Source: JAGNRR01 sp964612525
Lineage (GTDB): Bacteria > Bacteroidota > Bacteroidia > Chitinophagales > Chitinophagaceae
Direction: 5' to 3'
Assembly (NCBI GenBank): GCA_964612525.1
Contig: CAZTCQ010000037.1
Span: forward strand, 1-24,671
DNA length: 24,671 nt
The notes under the pieces were generated by a model. It saw only the letters and a list, made by a program, of their open reading frames with translations. It made no database searches and had not been told where the DNA came from. Of this stretch, positions 14,981-21,367 are shown piece after piece. The translations under genes and the position numbers were made by a program. The first letter of the stretch is position 1; each line of letters opens with the position of its first letter.

Positions 14981-15009
14981 GTTATATAAACGACTATAAA
15001 AAAAACATC

Positions 15010-15627
15010 ATGGCAAAAAAGAAAGCAAACACCAAGAAAAAAGCCGTTGCTAAGAAAGCAACTAAAAAAGTAGCTTCGAAGAAAGCAGCCACCAAAAAGG
15101 CAGCTCCCAAAAAAGCAACACAAGCGAAAAGTAAAATTCCTGCTAATTTCAACATTGATGAAATTACTGAACTGCTCAATGCAGTAAACACTTCAGGTGT
15201 TAATGAGTTAAAATTAGAAAAAGGCAGCTTTAAAATTACAATTCGTCAAGGCACCACACAGGCAGCCACCGTAGTACAAGCAGCAGCTCCGATGCAGAGT
15301 GTGGCAGCAGCGCCAGCGGCCAGTGCACCGGCTCCGAGCCCAGCAGCAGCAGATGCGGCTCCCGCACCTGCCTCTAGTGGGAATGATAATTTAATTACGG
15401 TAAAATCTCCAATGATTGGAACATTCTACCGTTCGTCTAGCCCAGACAAGCCACCGTTCGTAAACGTGGGAGACAGCGTCAAGGTAGGTGACGTACTTTG
15501 CATAGTGGAAGCCATGAAACTTTTTAATGAAATAGAAAGTGAAGTAAGCGGTACGATTGTAAAAGTATTAGTGGACGACACATCGCCCGTTGAATACGAC
15601 CAGCCATTATTCCTAGTAGAACCTTAA
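15010..15627 (+). CDS. accB: biotin carboxyl carrier protein with Lys/Ala-rich N-terminal tail
   Basis: From the ATG at 15010 the protein has 205 residues. Residues 47-80 (FNIDEITELLNAVN, ELKLEKGSFKITI) are the normal AccB N-terminal region. Residues 83-123 form an Ala/Pro linker. Residues 127-205 are the biotinyl domain with SPMIGTFYRSSSPDKPPFV and biotin-accepting Lys170 in EAMKLFNEIE. AccB carries carboxybiotin between AccC and AccAD to make malonyl-CoA. The odd part is residues 1-42: 18 Lys, 12 Ala and no acidic residue, in KKA-type repeats like a histone H1 tail. An in-frame ATG at 14929 would add 27 residues, but they are unlike any AccB and overlap the structured spacer, so 15010 is preferred. 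accC follows 18 bases later. Confidence 0.92.
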   Translation: MAKKKANTKKKAVAKKATKKVASKKAATKKAAPKKATQAKSKIPANFNIDEITELLNAVNTSGVNELKLEKGSFKITIRQGTTQAATVVQAAAPMQSVAAAPAASAPAPSPAAADAAPAPASSGNDNLITVKSPMIGTFYRSSSPDKPPFVNVGDSVKVGDVLCIVEAMKLFNEIESEVSGTIVKVLVDDTSPVEYDQPLFLVEP

Positions 15628-15645
15628 CTTAAAAAACATAGCCTT

Positions 15646-16986
15646 ATGTTTAAAAAAATATTAATAGCCAACCGTGGCGAAATCGCGTTGCGCGTCATTC
15701 GTACTTGCAGAGAAATGGGAATCCGTACGGTAGCCGTATATTCTACCGCTGATAAAGATTCTCTACATGTAAAATTTGCTGATGAAGCAGTTTGCATCGG
15801 TAAGCCTAGCAGCTCAGATTCGTATCTAAACATTCCGAACATAATTGCCGCGGCCGAAATAACCAATGCCGATGCGATTCATCCTGGCTATGGTTTCCTG
15901 GCGGAGAACGCAAAATTTGCAGAAATCTGTGGACAGCATGACATTAAATTTATAGGACCTACGCCCGAAATGATAAACTCCATGGGTGATAAAATCACGG
16001 CCAAAGAAACTATGATTAAGGCCAAAGTGCCTGTAGTGCCCGGTAGTGGAGGATTATTAAAAAGTGTAGCCGATGCTAAGAAGCAGGCAAAAAAAATGAA
16101 GTATCCCGTTATGATCAAAGCGACCGCTGGTGGTGGTGGTAAAGGAATGCGAGTGGTATGGAAAGAAAGCGAATTAGAAGAAAATTATAACTCTGCCCAG
16201 CAAGAAGCTGCCGCATCATTTAAGAATGATGGTTTGTATATGGAGAAATTCGTAGAAGAACCTCGTCATATAGAAATTCAAGTAGCGGGTGATCAACATG
16301 GAACGGTCTGTCACCTCAGTGAGCGAGATTGTAGCATTCAACGTCGCCACCAAAAGCTAGTAGAAGAAAGTCCTTCTCCCTTTGCTACTCCAGAATTGCG
16401 CGAAAAAATGGGAGAAGCTGCCATTCGAGCTGCCCAAGCCATTAACTATGAAGGGGTAGGTACGGTAGAATTTTTGGTAGACAAACATCGCAATTTTTAT
16501 TTCATGGAAATGAACACGCGAATTCAGGTGGAGCATTGTGTGACGGAAGAGGTTATTTCAAGAGACTTAATTAAGGAACAAATTAAGATTGCAGGAGGGG
16601 TACCGATTTCTGGTAAAAACTATATGCCCGAGGGCTATGCCATTGAGTGTAGAATCAATGCCGAAGATCCTTTCAATGATTTTCGTCCTTCTCCGGGAAA
16701 AATCACTACGCTTCACACGCCTGGTGGGCAAGGAGTGAGAATTGACTCGCATATCTATTCAGGTTATACGATTCCTCCGTATTACGATAGTATGATTTCC
16801 AAAATTATTTGCTTTGGAGAAACTCGAGAAGATGCAATTCGCACCATGCACCGAGCTTTGAGCGAGTATGTTATAGAAGGAATTAAAACGACTATTCCAT
16901 TTCATTTACAACTAATGGAAAATGAAGATTTCAAAAATGGAAACTTCACTACTAAGTTTATTGAGACTTTTGAACTGAAATCATAG
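15646..16986 (+). CDS. accC: biotin carboxylase subunit of acetyl-CoA carboxylase
   Basis: The 446-residue protein has the full biotin carboxylase layout: KILIANRGEIALRVIRTC (4-21), HPGYGFLAEN (79-88), the ATP-grasp glycine loop KATAGGGGKGMRVV (158-171), HLSERDCSIQRRHQKLVEE (223-241) and FMEMNTRIQVEH (286-297), with Glu288, Asn290, Arg292 and Glu296 intact. It carboxylates biotin on AccB using ATP and bicarbonate. The usual EHPVTE reads EHCVTE here, so residue 298 is Cys rather than a near-invariant Pro. The gene forms an operon with accB, and its TAG stop shares one base with the GTG start of the next gene. Confidence 0.96.
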   Translation: MFKKILIANRGEIALRVIRTCREMGIRTVAVYSTADKDSLHVKFADEAVCIGKPSSSDSYLNIPNIIAAAEITNADAIHPGYGFLAENAKFAEICGQHDIKFIGPTPEMINSMGDKITAKETMIKAKVPVVPGSGGLLKSVADAKKQAKKMKYPVMIKATAGGGGKGMRVVWKESELEENYNSAQQEAAASFKNDGLYMEKFVEEPRHIEIQVAGDQHGTVCHLSERDCSIQRRHQKLVEESPSPFATPELREKMGEAAIRAAQAINYEGVGTVEFLVDKHRNFYFMEMNTRIQVEHCVTEEVISRDLIKEQIKIAGGVPISGKNYMPEGYAIECRINAEDPFNDFRPSPGKITTLHTPGGQGVRIDSHIYSGYTIPPYYDSMISKIICFGETREDAIRTMHRALSEYVIEGIKTTIPFHLQLMENEDFKNGNFTTKFIETFELKS

Positions 16987-17786
16987 TGCGTATTTTTTCT
17001 AGCTGGCTTCTGCCATTACTAATTTTTTCATTGGGAATATACGGCTGTGCTTCAAAGTCAGAAGGAATTAGCGGTCCAGAACAAAGAAAGCGGGTAGAAG
17101 AATACCGAGCGCGCCGCCAAAACGAAATATCAATGGCGGGTTTTTGGCAAGAATATTTAAGAACGGAGTCCATAAAAAGAATGGCAGAACAAGCGCTGTC
17201 GTTTACCGATACCCTCAAAATTAATTTCAGAGAGGATAGTACTGCTCGCTTCTTTGATGAATTTGGTAGAATTTCTGCAGGGCGGTTTTATAATGATGGT
17301 AATGAAATTCATTTAGGAAACGGACAATCTTACTCTAACATAGACAGAATAGGGGATACTCTTGTTTTTTATAAAAATTCAAAGAAGCAGTATCTCAAAA
17401 AGGTAAAGGGTTTTTACACCCGTCCAATCCCCCAGAAACGATTTGACAAGGACGACAATGAAGTAGTTGAATTAAATCTGCAGTTTCTAAAAGGGAAATG
17501 GAAAGTGTATAAAAAGAAAGATCATTCCTTCAATCAAAGTAAAACATATCTAAATAGCATTGAAATCAAAGAGGAAAATGCTGATGAAAGCTACGAAACA
17601 CAAGCTTATTTTTCGGGCGGTGGCAAAACCGTCTCCCAAATAGGTTTCCTAGAAATAAAAGAACGTAAAATAAATTTGCACCTTAAAAATAGTGTAGAGC
17701 ACTACGAACTATTGATGGCTCAGGACGACGAAATGATATGGAAACAGGCTGGCGTTGTTTACCACCTTAAAAATCTATCACGCTAA
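16986..17786 (+). CDS. lipoprotein with two lipocalin-like modules, paralogue 1
   Basis: The 266-residue protein starts at a GTG that overlaps the accC stop by one base. A signal peptide ends in a lipobox-like IYGC, with Cys21 as the lipid site. Two modules follow, each opening with a Trp-x-x-Tyr motif: FWQEYLR (about residue 54) and GKWKVYKKKD (about 165). Each continues as short beta-strands, such as TLKINFREDSTARFF and YLNSIEIKEE. This outline resembles lipocalin-like Bacteroidota proteins, but no name is justified. The same two-module plan appears in the next gene, so they are tandem paralogues. Cotranscription with accBC is likely from the overlap; a link to lipid synthesis is not shown. 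Confidence 0.7.
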   Translation: MRIFSSWLLPLLIFSLGIYGCASKSEGISGPEQRKRVEEYRARRQNEISMAGFWQEYLRTESIKRMAEQALSFTDTLKINFREDSTARFFDEFGRISAGRFYNDGNEIHLGNGQSYSNIDRIGDTLVFYKNSKKQYLKKVKGFYTRPIPQKRFDKDDNEVVELNLQFLKGKWKVYKKKDHSFNQSKTYLNSIEIKEENADESYETQAYFSGGGKTVSQIGFLEIKERKINLHLKNSVEHYELLMAQDDEMIWKQAGVVYHLKNLSR

Positions 17787-17835
17787 TATTATTTGTCCTA
17801 CCGTGGGTTTCAAATGGTAATAGTACCTTTAACCC

Positions 17836-18591
17836 ATGAAAACTTTTAGTCTCCTCATCCTGTTCTCTTTTCTTTTTTCTATGACTTGCACAGCCCAAAA
17901 ACGGTCTAGCAAAAAAAGCACATCAGAGAAAAGTGCTTTCGAAGGAAAGTGGCAGGAGTACGGTCGTAAAAAAGGAAAGAAGGAGCGAAAAGCAAAATCT
18001 ATACAAATTAATGATAGTATGCAGCTTGAGTTTATGCCGGATAGTACTGTACGAATTTGGTTTAAAAAAGGACGCTATTATAATGGGCGCTACTTTGTAG
18101 ATCGAAAGGGGCTTCATGCTAGCCAAGACTTTTTATTTGAAGACTATGAAGTGAGCCAAGACGAACTCACTTTACAACAAGGTTTGACGTGGCACTATTT
18201 TAAAAAAGTCAAGCACTTAGAACAAGGAGCTATCAAAAAAGTAGTGCCTGTTTTAGAACGTGGACCGATTGACCTTAGCGCAAGCAATCTTACTGCAAAA
18301 TGGTCTAGCTATAAAAAAGAGGATAAAGCCTTTAGCACCAAGAAATTCTATATGCGCAAACTAGTAGTGTTAGAACAAAAAGAGGACGGTTCTTTTGCTG
18401 TAGAAATCACTGAAGCTAATATGTCAACGGCTCTAATAAAGAAAGGAAGTATGACAGTCGACAAAGAAAGATTGGTTCTAAACCTAGATAAGGATGAAAC
18501 GATGGAGTTTAGTATCTTAAAATTGGACAAGCAAGAAATGATTCTAAGCCGAGAAGGTGCCACTCTCTACTTTATGAATTTTGATAGATAG
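17836..18591 (+). CDS. exported protein with two lipocalin-like modules, paralogue 2
   Basis: The 251-residue protein has a signal peptide (MKTFSLLILFSFLFSMTCTAQ) and then a basic stretch (KRSSKKSTSEKS). It shares with the preceding gene the order K/F-W-Q-E-Y, an h-x-h-x-F-x-x-D-S-T-x-R block (here QLEFMPDSTVRIWF), a G-R-[FY]-[FY] strand pair, a Y-[LF]-K-K-V-K block, then a second module opening with AKWSSYKKEDKAFSTKKFY. The C-termini are also alike (VYHLKNLSR against LYFMNFDR). Amino-acid identity is low, so the duplication is old. Unlike paralogue 1 it lacks a convincing lipobox. It is convergent with dnaA. Function unknown. Confidence 0.7.
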   Translation: MKTFSLLILFSFLFSMTCTAQKRSSKKSTSEKSAFEGKWQEYGRKKGKKERKAKSIQINDSMQLEFMPDSTVRIWFKKGRYYNGRYFVDRKGLHASQDFLFEDYEVSQDELTLQQGLTWHYFKKVKHLEQGAIKKVVPVLERGPIDLSASNLTAKWSSYKKEDKAFSTKKFYMRKLVVLEQKEDGSFAVEITEANMSTALIKKGSMTVDKERLVLNLDKDETMEFSILKLDKQEMILSREGATLYFMNFDR

Positions 18592-18641
18592 GATATATTT
18601 TTTCTTTCGGATTACTTCTATAAAAACTATACCGTATAAAA

Positions 18642-18668
18642 AATCCCCCACGCTCTGCGTTGGGGATT
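18642..18668 (-). terminator. intrinsic terminator, second in tandem after dnaA
   Basis: The stem AATCCCC-C-ACGC / GCGT-T-GGGGATT with a TCT loop has 11 base pairs and one mismatch. Read on the minus strand it ends in TTTTTT, a classic intrinsic terminator. It lies downstream of a first terminator for dnaA. Confidence 0.75.
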
Positions 18669-18677
18669 GTAACAAAA

Positions 18678-18725
18678 AAACGTGGAAGGTTTATTGCCAT
18701 TAAGACCAATAAACCTTCCACGTTT
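18678..18725 (-). terminator. intrinsic terminator of dnaA with 19-base-pair perfect stem
   Basis: Left arm 18678-18696 (AAACGTGGAAGGTTTATTG) and right arm 18707-18725 are perfect complements around a 10-base loop. On the minus strand the stem begins a few bases after the dnaA stop and is followed by a run of seven T. On the plus strand it is followed by ACTTTTTT, so it may also stop transcripts from the convergent gene. The stem is longer than terminators need. Confidence 0.8.
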
Positions 18726-18731
18726 ACTTTT

Positions 18732-20168
18732 TTAAATACTCGCCAATTGTACTTTCTGCTGTAGCTCTTTTACTTGCTCTCTAATTAAAGAATCCGTATC
18801 CATAAGGTTTTTCACTGTTTGGCAAGAGTGAATTACCGTAGTATGGTCACGCCCACCGAAGTGATCTCCGATGGTTTTCAAAGAGTTCTTTGTGTATTGC
18901 TTCGCCAAGAACATAGAAATTTGACGCGCCTGTACAATTTCACGCTTTCTAGTTTTAGCTTGAAGCTTATCGTAGGTTACGCTGTAATATTCGCATACCA
19001 TTTTTTGTATGGCATCTATCGTAACCTCTTTCGAGCTTGTTTTTACAATGTTCCGAAGTACTTTTTTGGCTAGTTCAATGTCAATATCTTTTTTCACCAA
19101 AGAAGAATGAGCCAATAATGAAATAAGCGCTCCTTCTATTTCACGTACATTGTTTTGTACGTTGTAGGCAAGATATTTTACAACCTCAGCAGGCAATTCT
19201 AAACCGTCGTGCTTCATTTTATGATCTAGGATAGCCATTCGGGTATCAAAGTCAGGCATTTGAAGATCGGCGCTTAGTCCCCAACGGAATCGACTGAGCA
19301 AACGCTCTTGCATTCCGTTTAAATCTTTTGGTGGTTTATCGCTAGTAAGAATTAGTTGCTTACCGTTTTGATGTAAGTGATTAAAGATTGAGAAAAAGGC
19401 ATCCTGAGATTTTACAGCAGGAGCGAAATAATGAATATCGTCAATAATCAATACATCAATTAATTGATAGAAATTGATAAAGTCGTTTATCTCATTATTG
19501 CGCGCGTGCTCCATAAACTGATGGATGAATTTCTCAGCGCTTACATATAAAACAGTGCGGTTAGGATGCATTCGTCGCGTCTCGTTTCCGATAGCGTGAA
19601 CCAAATGCGTTTTCCCAAGTCCTGAGCCTCCATAAATTACCAGTGGGTTAAAAGAAGTACCGCCCGGTTTTTGTGCCACAGCCATGCCCGCATTGCGTGC
19701 TAGCTTGTTACACTCACCTTCTACAAATCTATCGAAAGTGTAGTTCGGGTTTAGTTGTGGGTCAATTTGTGATCGCTTTAGCCCGGGTATTACAAATGGA
19801 TTTTTGATTGAAAAATCTTCTTGTTGCTTTACCTCTGTGTATTGGTTGCTGTAAGCAGCACTACTTTGTGTACTACTTGAAACTCTTACTGATGCGGGGT
19901 TGTGTGCATTGCGGCTTTCCATGAGTATACGATACTCTAGCTGCGCGTTTTTACCAATTTCACGTTTGATGGTCTTGGCGATCAATTCTACATAGTGTTC
20001 TTCAATCCACTCGTAAAAAAACTGACTGGGTACTTCGATGGTGAGAATTTCATTCTCTAAACTAACTGGTTTTATAGGCTCAAACCACGTCTTATATGCC
20101 TGCCAACTGATGTTGTCTTTGATTACTTTGAGACTGTTCTCCCAAATTTGTTCTGCAGTTTTCGACAT
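18732..20168 (-). CDS. dnaA: chromosomal replication initiator protein DnaA
   Basis: The 478-residue protein has all four DnaA domains: domain I (1-85, QIWENSLKVIKDNISWQAY), a Ser-rich linker (90-135), the AAA+ core with Walker A GGSGLGKTH (180-188) and Walker B VLIIDD (239-244), and domain IV with the signature GGRDHTTVIHS (438-448) that reads DnaA boxes. It opens the replication origin and also controls transcription. Length and motifs are normal. The gene is followed by tandem terminators. Upstream (20169-20306) lie one perfect DnaA box and an A8T8 tract. The usual neighbour dnaN is absent; here the upstream gene is a metallophosphatase. Confidence 0.97.
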   Translation of the reverse strand: MSKTAEQIWENSLKVIKDNISWQAYKTWFEPIKPVSLENEILTIEVPSQFFYEWIEEHYVELIAKTIKREIGKNAQLEYRILMESRNAHNPASVRVSSSTQSSAAYSNQYTEVKQQEDFSIKNPFVIPGLKRSQIDPQLNPNYTFDRFVEGECNKLARNAGMAVAQKPGGTSFNPLVIYGGSGLGKTHLVHAIGNETRRMHPNRTVLYVSAEKFIHQFMEHARNNEINDFINFYQLIDVLIIDDIHYFAPAVKSQDAFFSIFNHLHQNGKQLILTSDKPPKDLNGMQERLLSRFRWGLSADLQMPDFDTRMAILDHKMKHDGLELPAEVVKYLAYNVQNNVREIEGALISLLAHSSLVKKDIDIELAKKVLRNIVKTSSKEVTIDAIQKMVCEYYSVTYDKLQAKTRKREIVQARQISMFLAKQYTKNSLKTIGDHFGGRDHTTVIHSCQTVKNLMDTDSLIREQVKELQQKVQLASI

Positions 20169-20239
20169 GTGTGTTACGTAAATTTTTTGTGTTTTGAGTT
20201 TTAATTATTAGTTACTTGTGTATTTCGTGATCGTGATTT

Positions 20240-20248
20240 TGTGGATAA
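20240..20248 (-). promoter_or_regulatory. perfect DnaA box upstream of dnaA
   Basis: TGTGGATAA on the plus strand is TTATCCACA on the minus strand, the consensus DnaA box. It lies 72 bases before the dnaA start. A single box fits autoregulation of dnaA. I see no cluster of further good boxes within the 138-base gap, so an origin is not established. Confidence 0.65.
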
Positions 20249-20261
20249 CGTTCACAAGGCG

Positions 20262-20299
20262 AAAGTGGGTACTTTTTGGGTATAAAAAAAATTTTTTTT
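20262..20299. promoter_or_regulatory. GGGTA direct repeat plus A8T8 tract before dnaA
   Basis: GTGGGTA and TTGGGTA at 20266-20282 are spaced about one helical turn and match the iscU upstream region (5854-5877) at 20 of 24 bases. Eight A and then eight T follow at 20284-20299, a tract that would be curved and easily melted. This might be an operator with an unwinding element, or the promoter/terminator boundary between the metallophosphatase and dnaA. Confidence 0.35.
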
Positions 20300-20306
20300 C
20301 GTTTGT

Positions 20307-21221
20307 TTATTTAGAAATTTTGACAGGTAGGTTCGAATGATATTTTACAACTGTTTTTTGTTCAAATTTTACATTTATTTTTCCAATATTGATGCCAGCC
20401 CATCCCACTTGGTTCACCAAAACTAGTTTTCCATTTTTATTTTGAAGCTCCGTAGGTTTTTTCAAAAAGGTATGAGTGTGACCACCGATTATTAAATCAA
20501 GATGTTCTGTTTTTTGCGCAAGGATGACATCACTTATTTTTTTATTCTTATATCGGTAACCCAAGTGTGAAAGACAAATTACATAATCACATTTTTTTGT
20601 CTTTTTTAAAAAGGTAGTGAGGCGATTGACAGGACGGACAGGGTCTGTATAGCTAGCATTACCATAAAGCGAGGGCAACACTAAGCCTTGTAGCTGAACC
20701 CCTGCACCTATGATGCCAATCTTTAGCCCCTGCTTCCTAAGTATTTTATAAGGCGCTACTTTATCATTCAGTGGCGTTTTTCTTAAATCATAATTACAAT
20801 TAAGCAAAGGAAAATTTGCCTGTTTGCTATTCTCAGCTAGTGCTTCTATCCCATTATCAAAATCATGATTCCCAAGCGTAGCGGCATCGTAGCCTAGAAG
20901 GTTCATCATTTTAATTTCGGCTTCCCCTTTGTATAAATTATAGTAGGGCGTACCCTGAAACATATCACCCGCATCCAAGAGCAATACGTTGCGCTCCGCC
21001 TCTCTAATTTTACTAATGATTCGTTCTCGATTTACCACACCACCCAGGCCTTGATATTTGCCACCATCCATTGGGAACGGATCTAATCGGGAGTGCACAT
21101 CATTCGTGTGCAAAATACACAGCGACCGAGTAGTGCCGGCTAAACTTTCTAACGGAAAGCTAGCGGCTCCCATGAGCGCCGCAACTTGAAGTCCTGTTTT
21201 TATAAATTTACGTCTTTCCAT
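20307..21221 (-). CDS. Tat-exported calcineurin-like metallophosphatase (5'-nucleotidase type)
   Basis: From the ATG at 21221 the protein has 304 residues. It opens with a twin-arginine signal (MERRKFIKTGLQVAALMGAAS). The metal ligands of the UshA/CpdB class are present: Asp41 and His43 in HTNDVHSRLDP, Asp86 in DAGDMFQGTPYY, Asn118/His119 in LGNHDFDNG, His219 in SHLG and His248/His250 in GGHTHTF. It should be a periplasmic nucleotidase or related phosphoesterase. The C-terminal substrate-binding domain of full UshA is missing, as in the short Bacteroidota version that is often encoded beside a separate C-domain protein; no such partner is in the window. The frame is open to 21350, but that extension lacks signal-peptide character and hides the Tat motif. 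Confidence 0.88.
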   Translation of the reverse strand: MERRKFIKTGLQVAALMGAASFPLESLAGTTRSLCILHTNDVHSRLDPFPMDGGKYQGLGGVVNRERIISKIREAERNVLLLDAGDMFQGTPYYNLYKGEAEIKMMNLLGYDAATLGNHDFDNGIEALAENSKQANFPLLNCNYDLRKTPLNDKVAPYKILRKQGLKIGIIGAGVQLQGLVLPSLYGNASYTDPVRPVNRLTTFLKKTKKCDYVICLSHLGYRYKNKKISDVILAQKTEHLDLIIGGHTHTFLKKPTELQNKNGKLVLVNQVGWAGINIGKINVKFEQKTVVKYHSNLPVKISK

Positions 21222-21328
21222 ACGGGCTGAAATATGAAAATACCATCCAAATGGCGGAGCGAAAAATATGCCAAGCGCAATTGTAAATCTATGTTGTTTT
21301 AACGCAAGTTTAACTCGCCACAATGTAG

Positions 21329-21351
21329 TATGCATAAGGCTTCTATGCATA
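21329..21351. promoter_or_regulatory. two TATGCATA palindromes before batD
   Basis: TATGCATA occurs at 21329-21336 and again at 21344-21351, 15 bases apart centre to centre and ending 16 bases before the batD start. Paired short palindromes next to a start could be a repressor site. No clear TAnnTTTG box was found in this 146-base divergent gap. Confidence 0.3.
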
Positions 21352-21367
21352 TTGCAGGTGGATAATT

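Noticed and set aside
14929..15009. Longer start (14929) for AccB
   Set aside because: It adds residues unlike any AccB and runs through a foldable spacer; the ATG at 15010 gives a clean beginning, although the Lys-rich tail is itself unusual.
18642..18725. Hairpins after dnaA as a CRISPR array or insertion sequence end
   Set aside because: There are no repeated spacers, no transposase and no target duplication; placement and T-runs fit terminators.
20240..20248. Calling oriC from the DnaA box
   Set aside because: One box in a 138-base gap without dnaN is not enough to call an origin.
20307..21350. Longer start (21350) for the metallophosphatase
   Set aside because: The 43-residue extension is not a signal peptide and would bury the twin-arginine signal that begins at the ATG at 21221.
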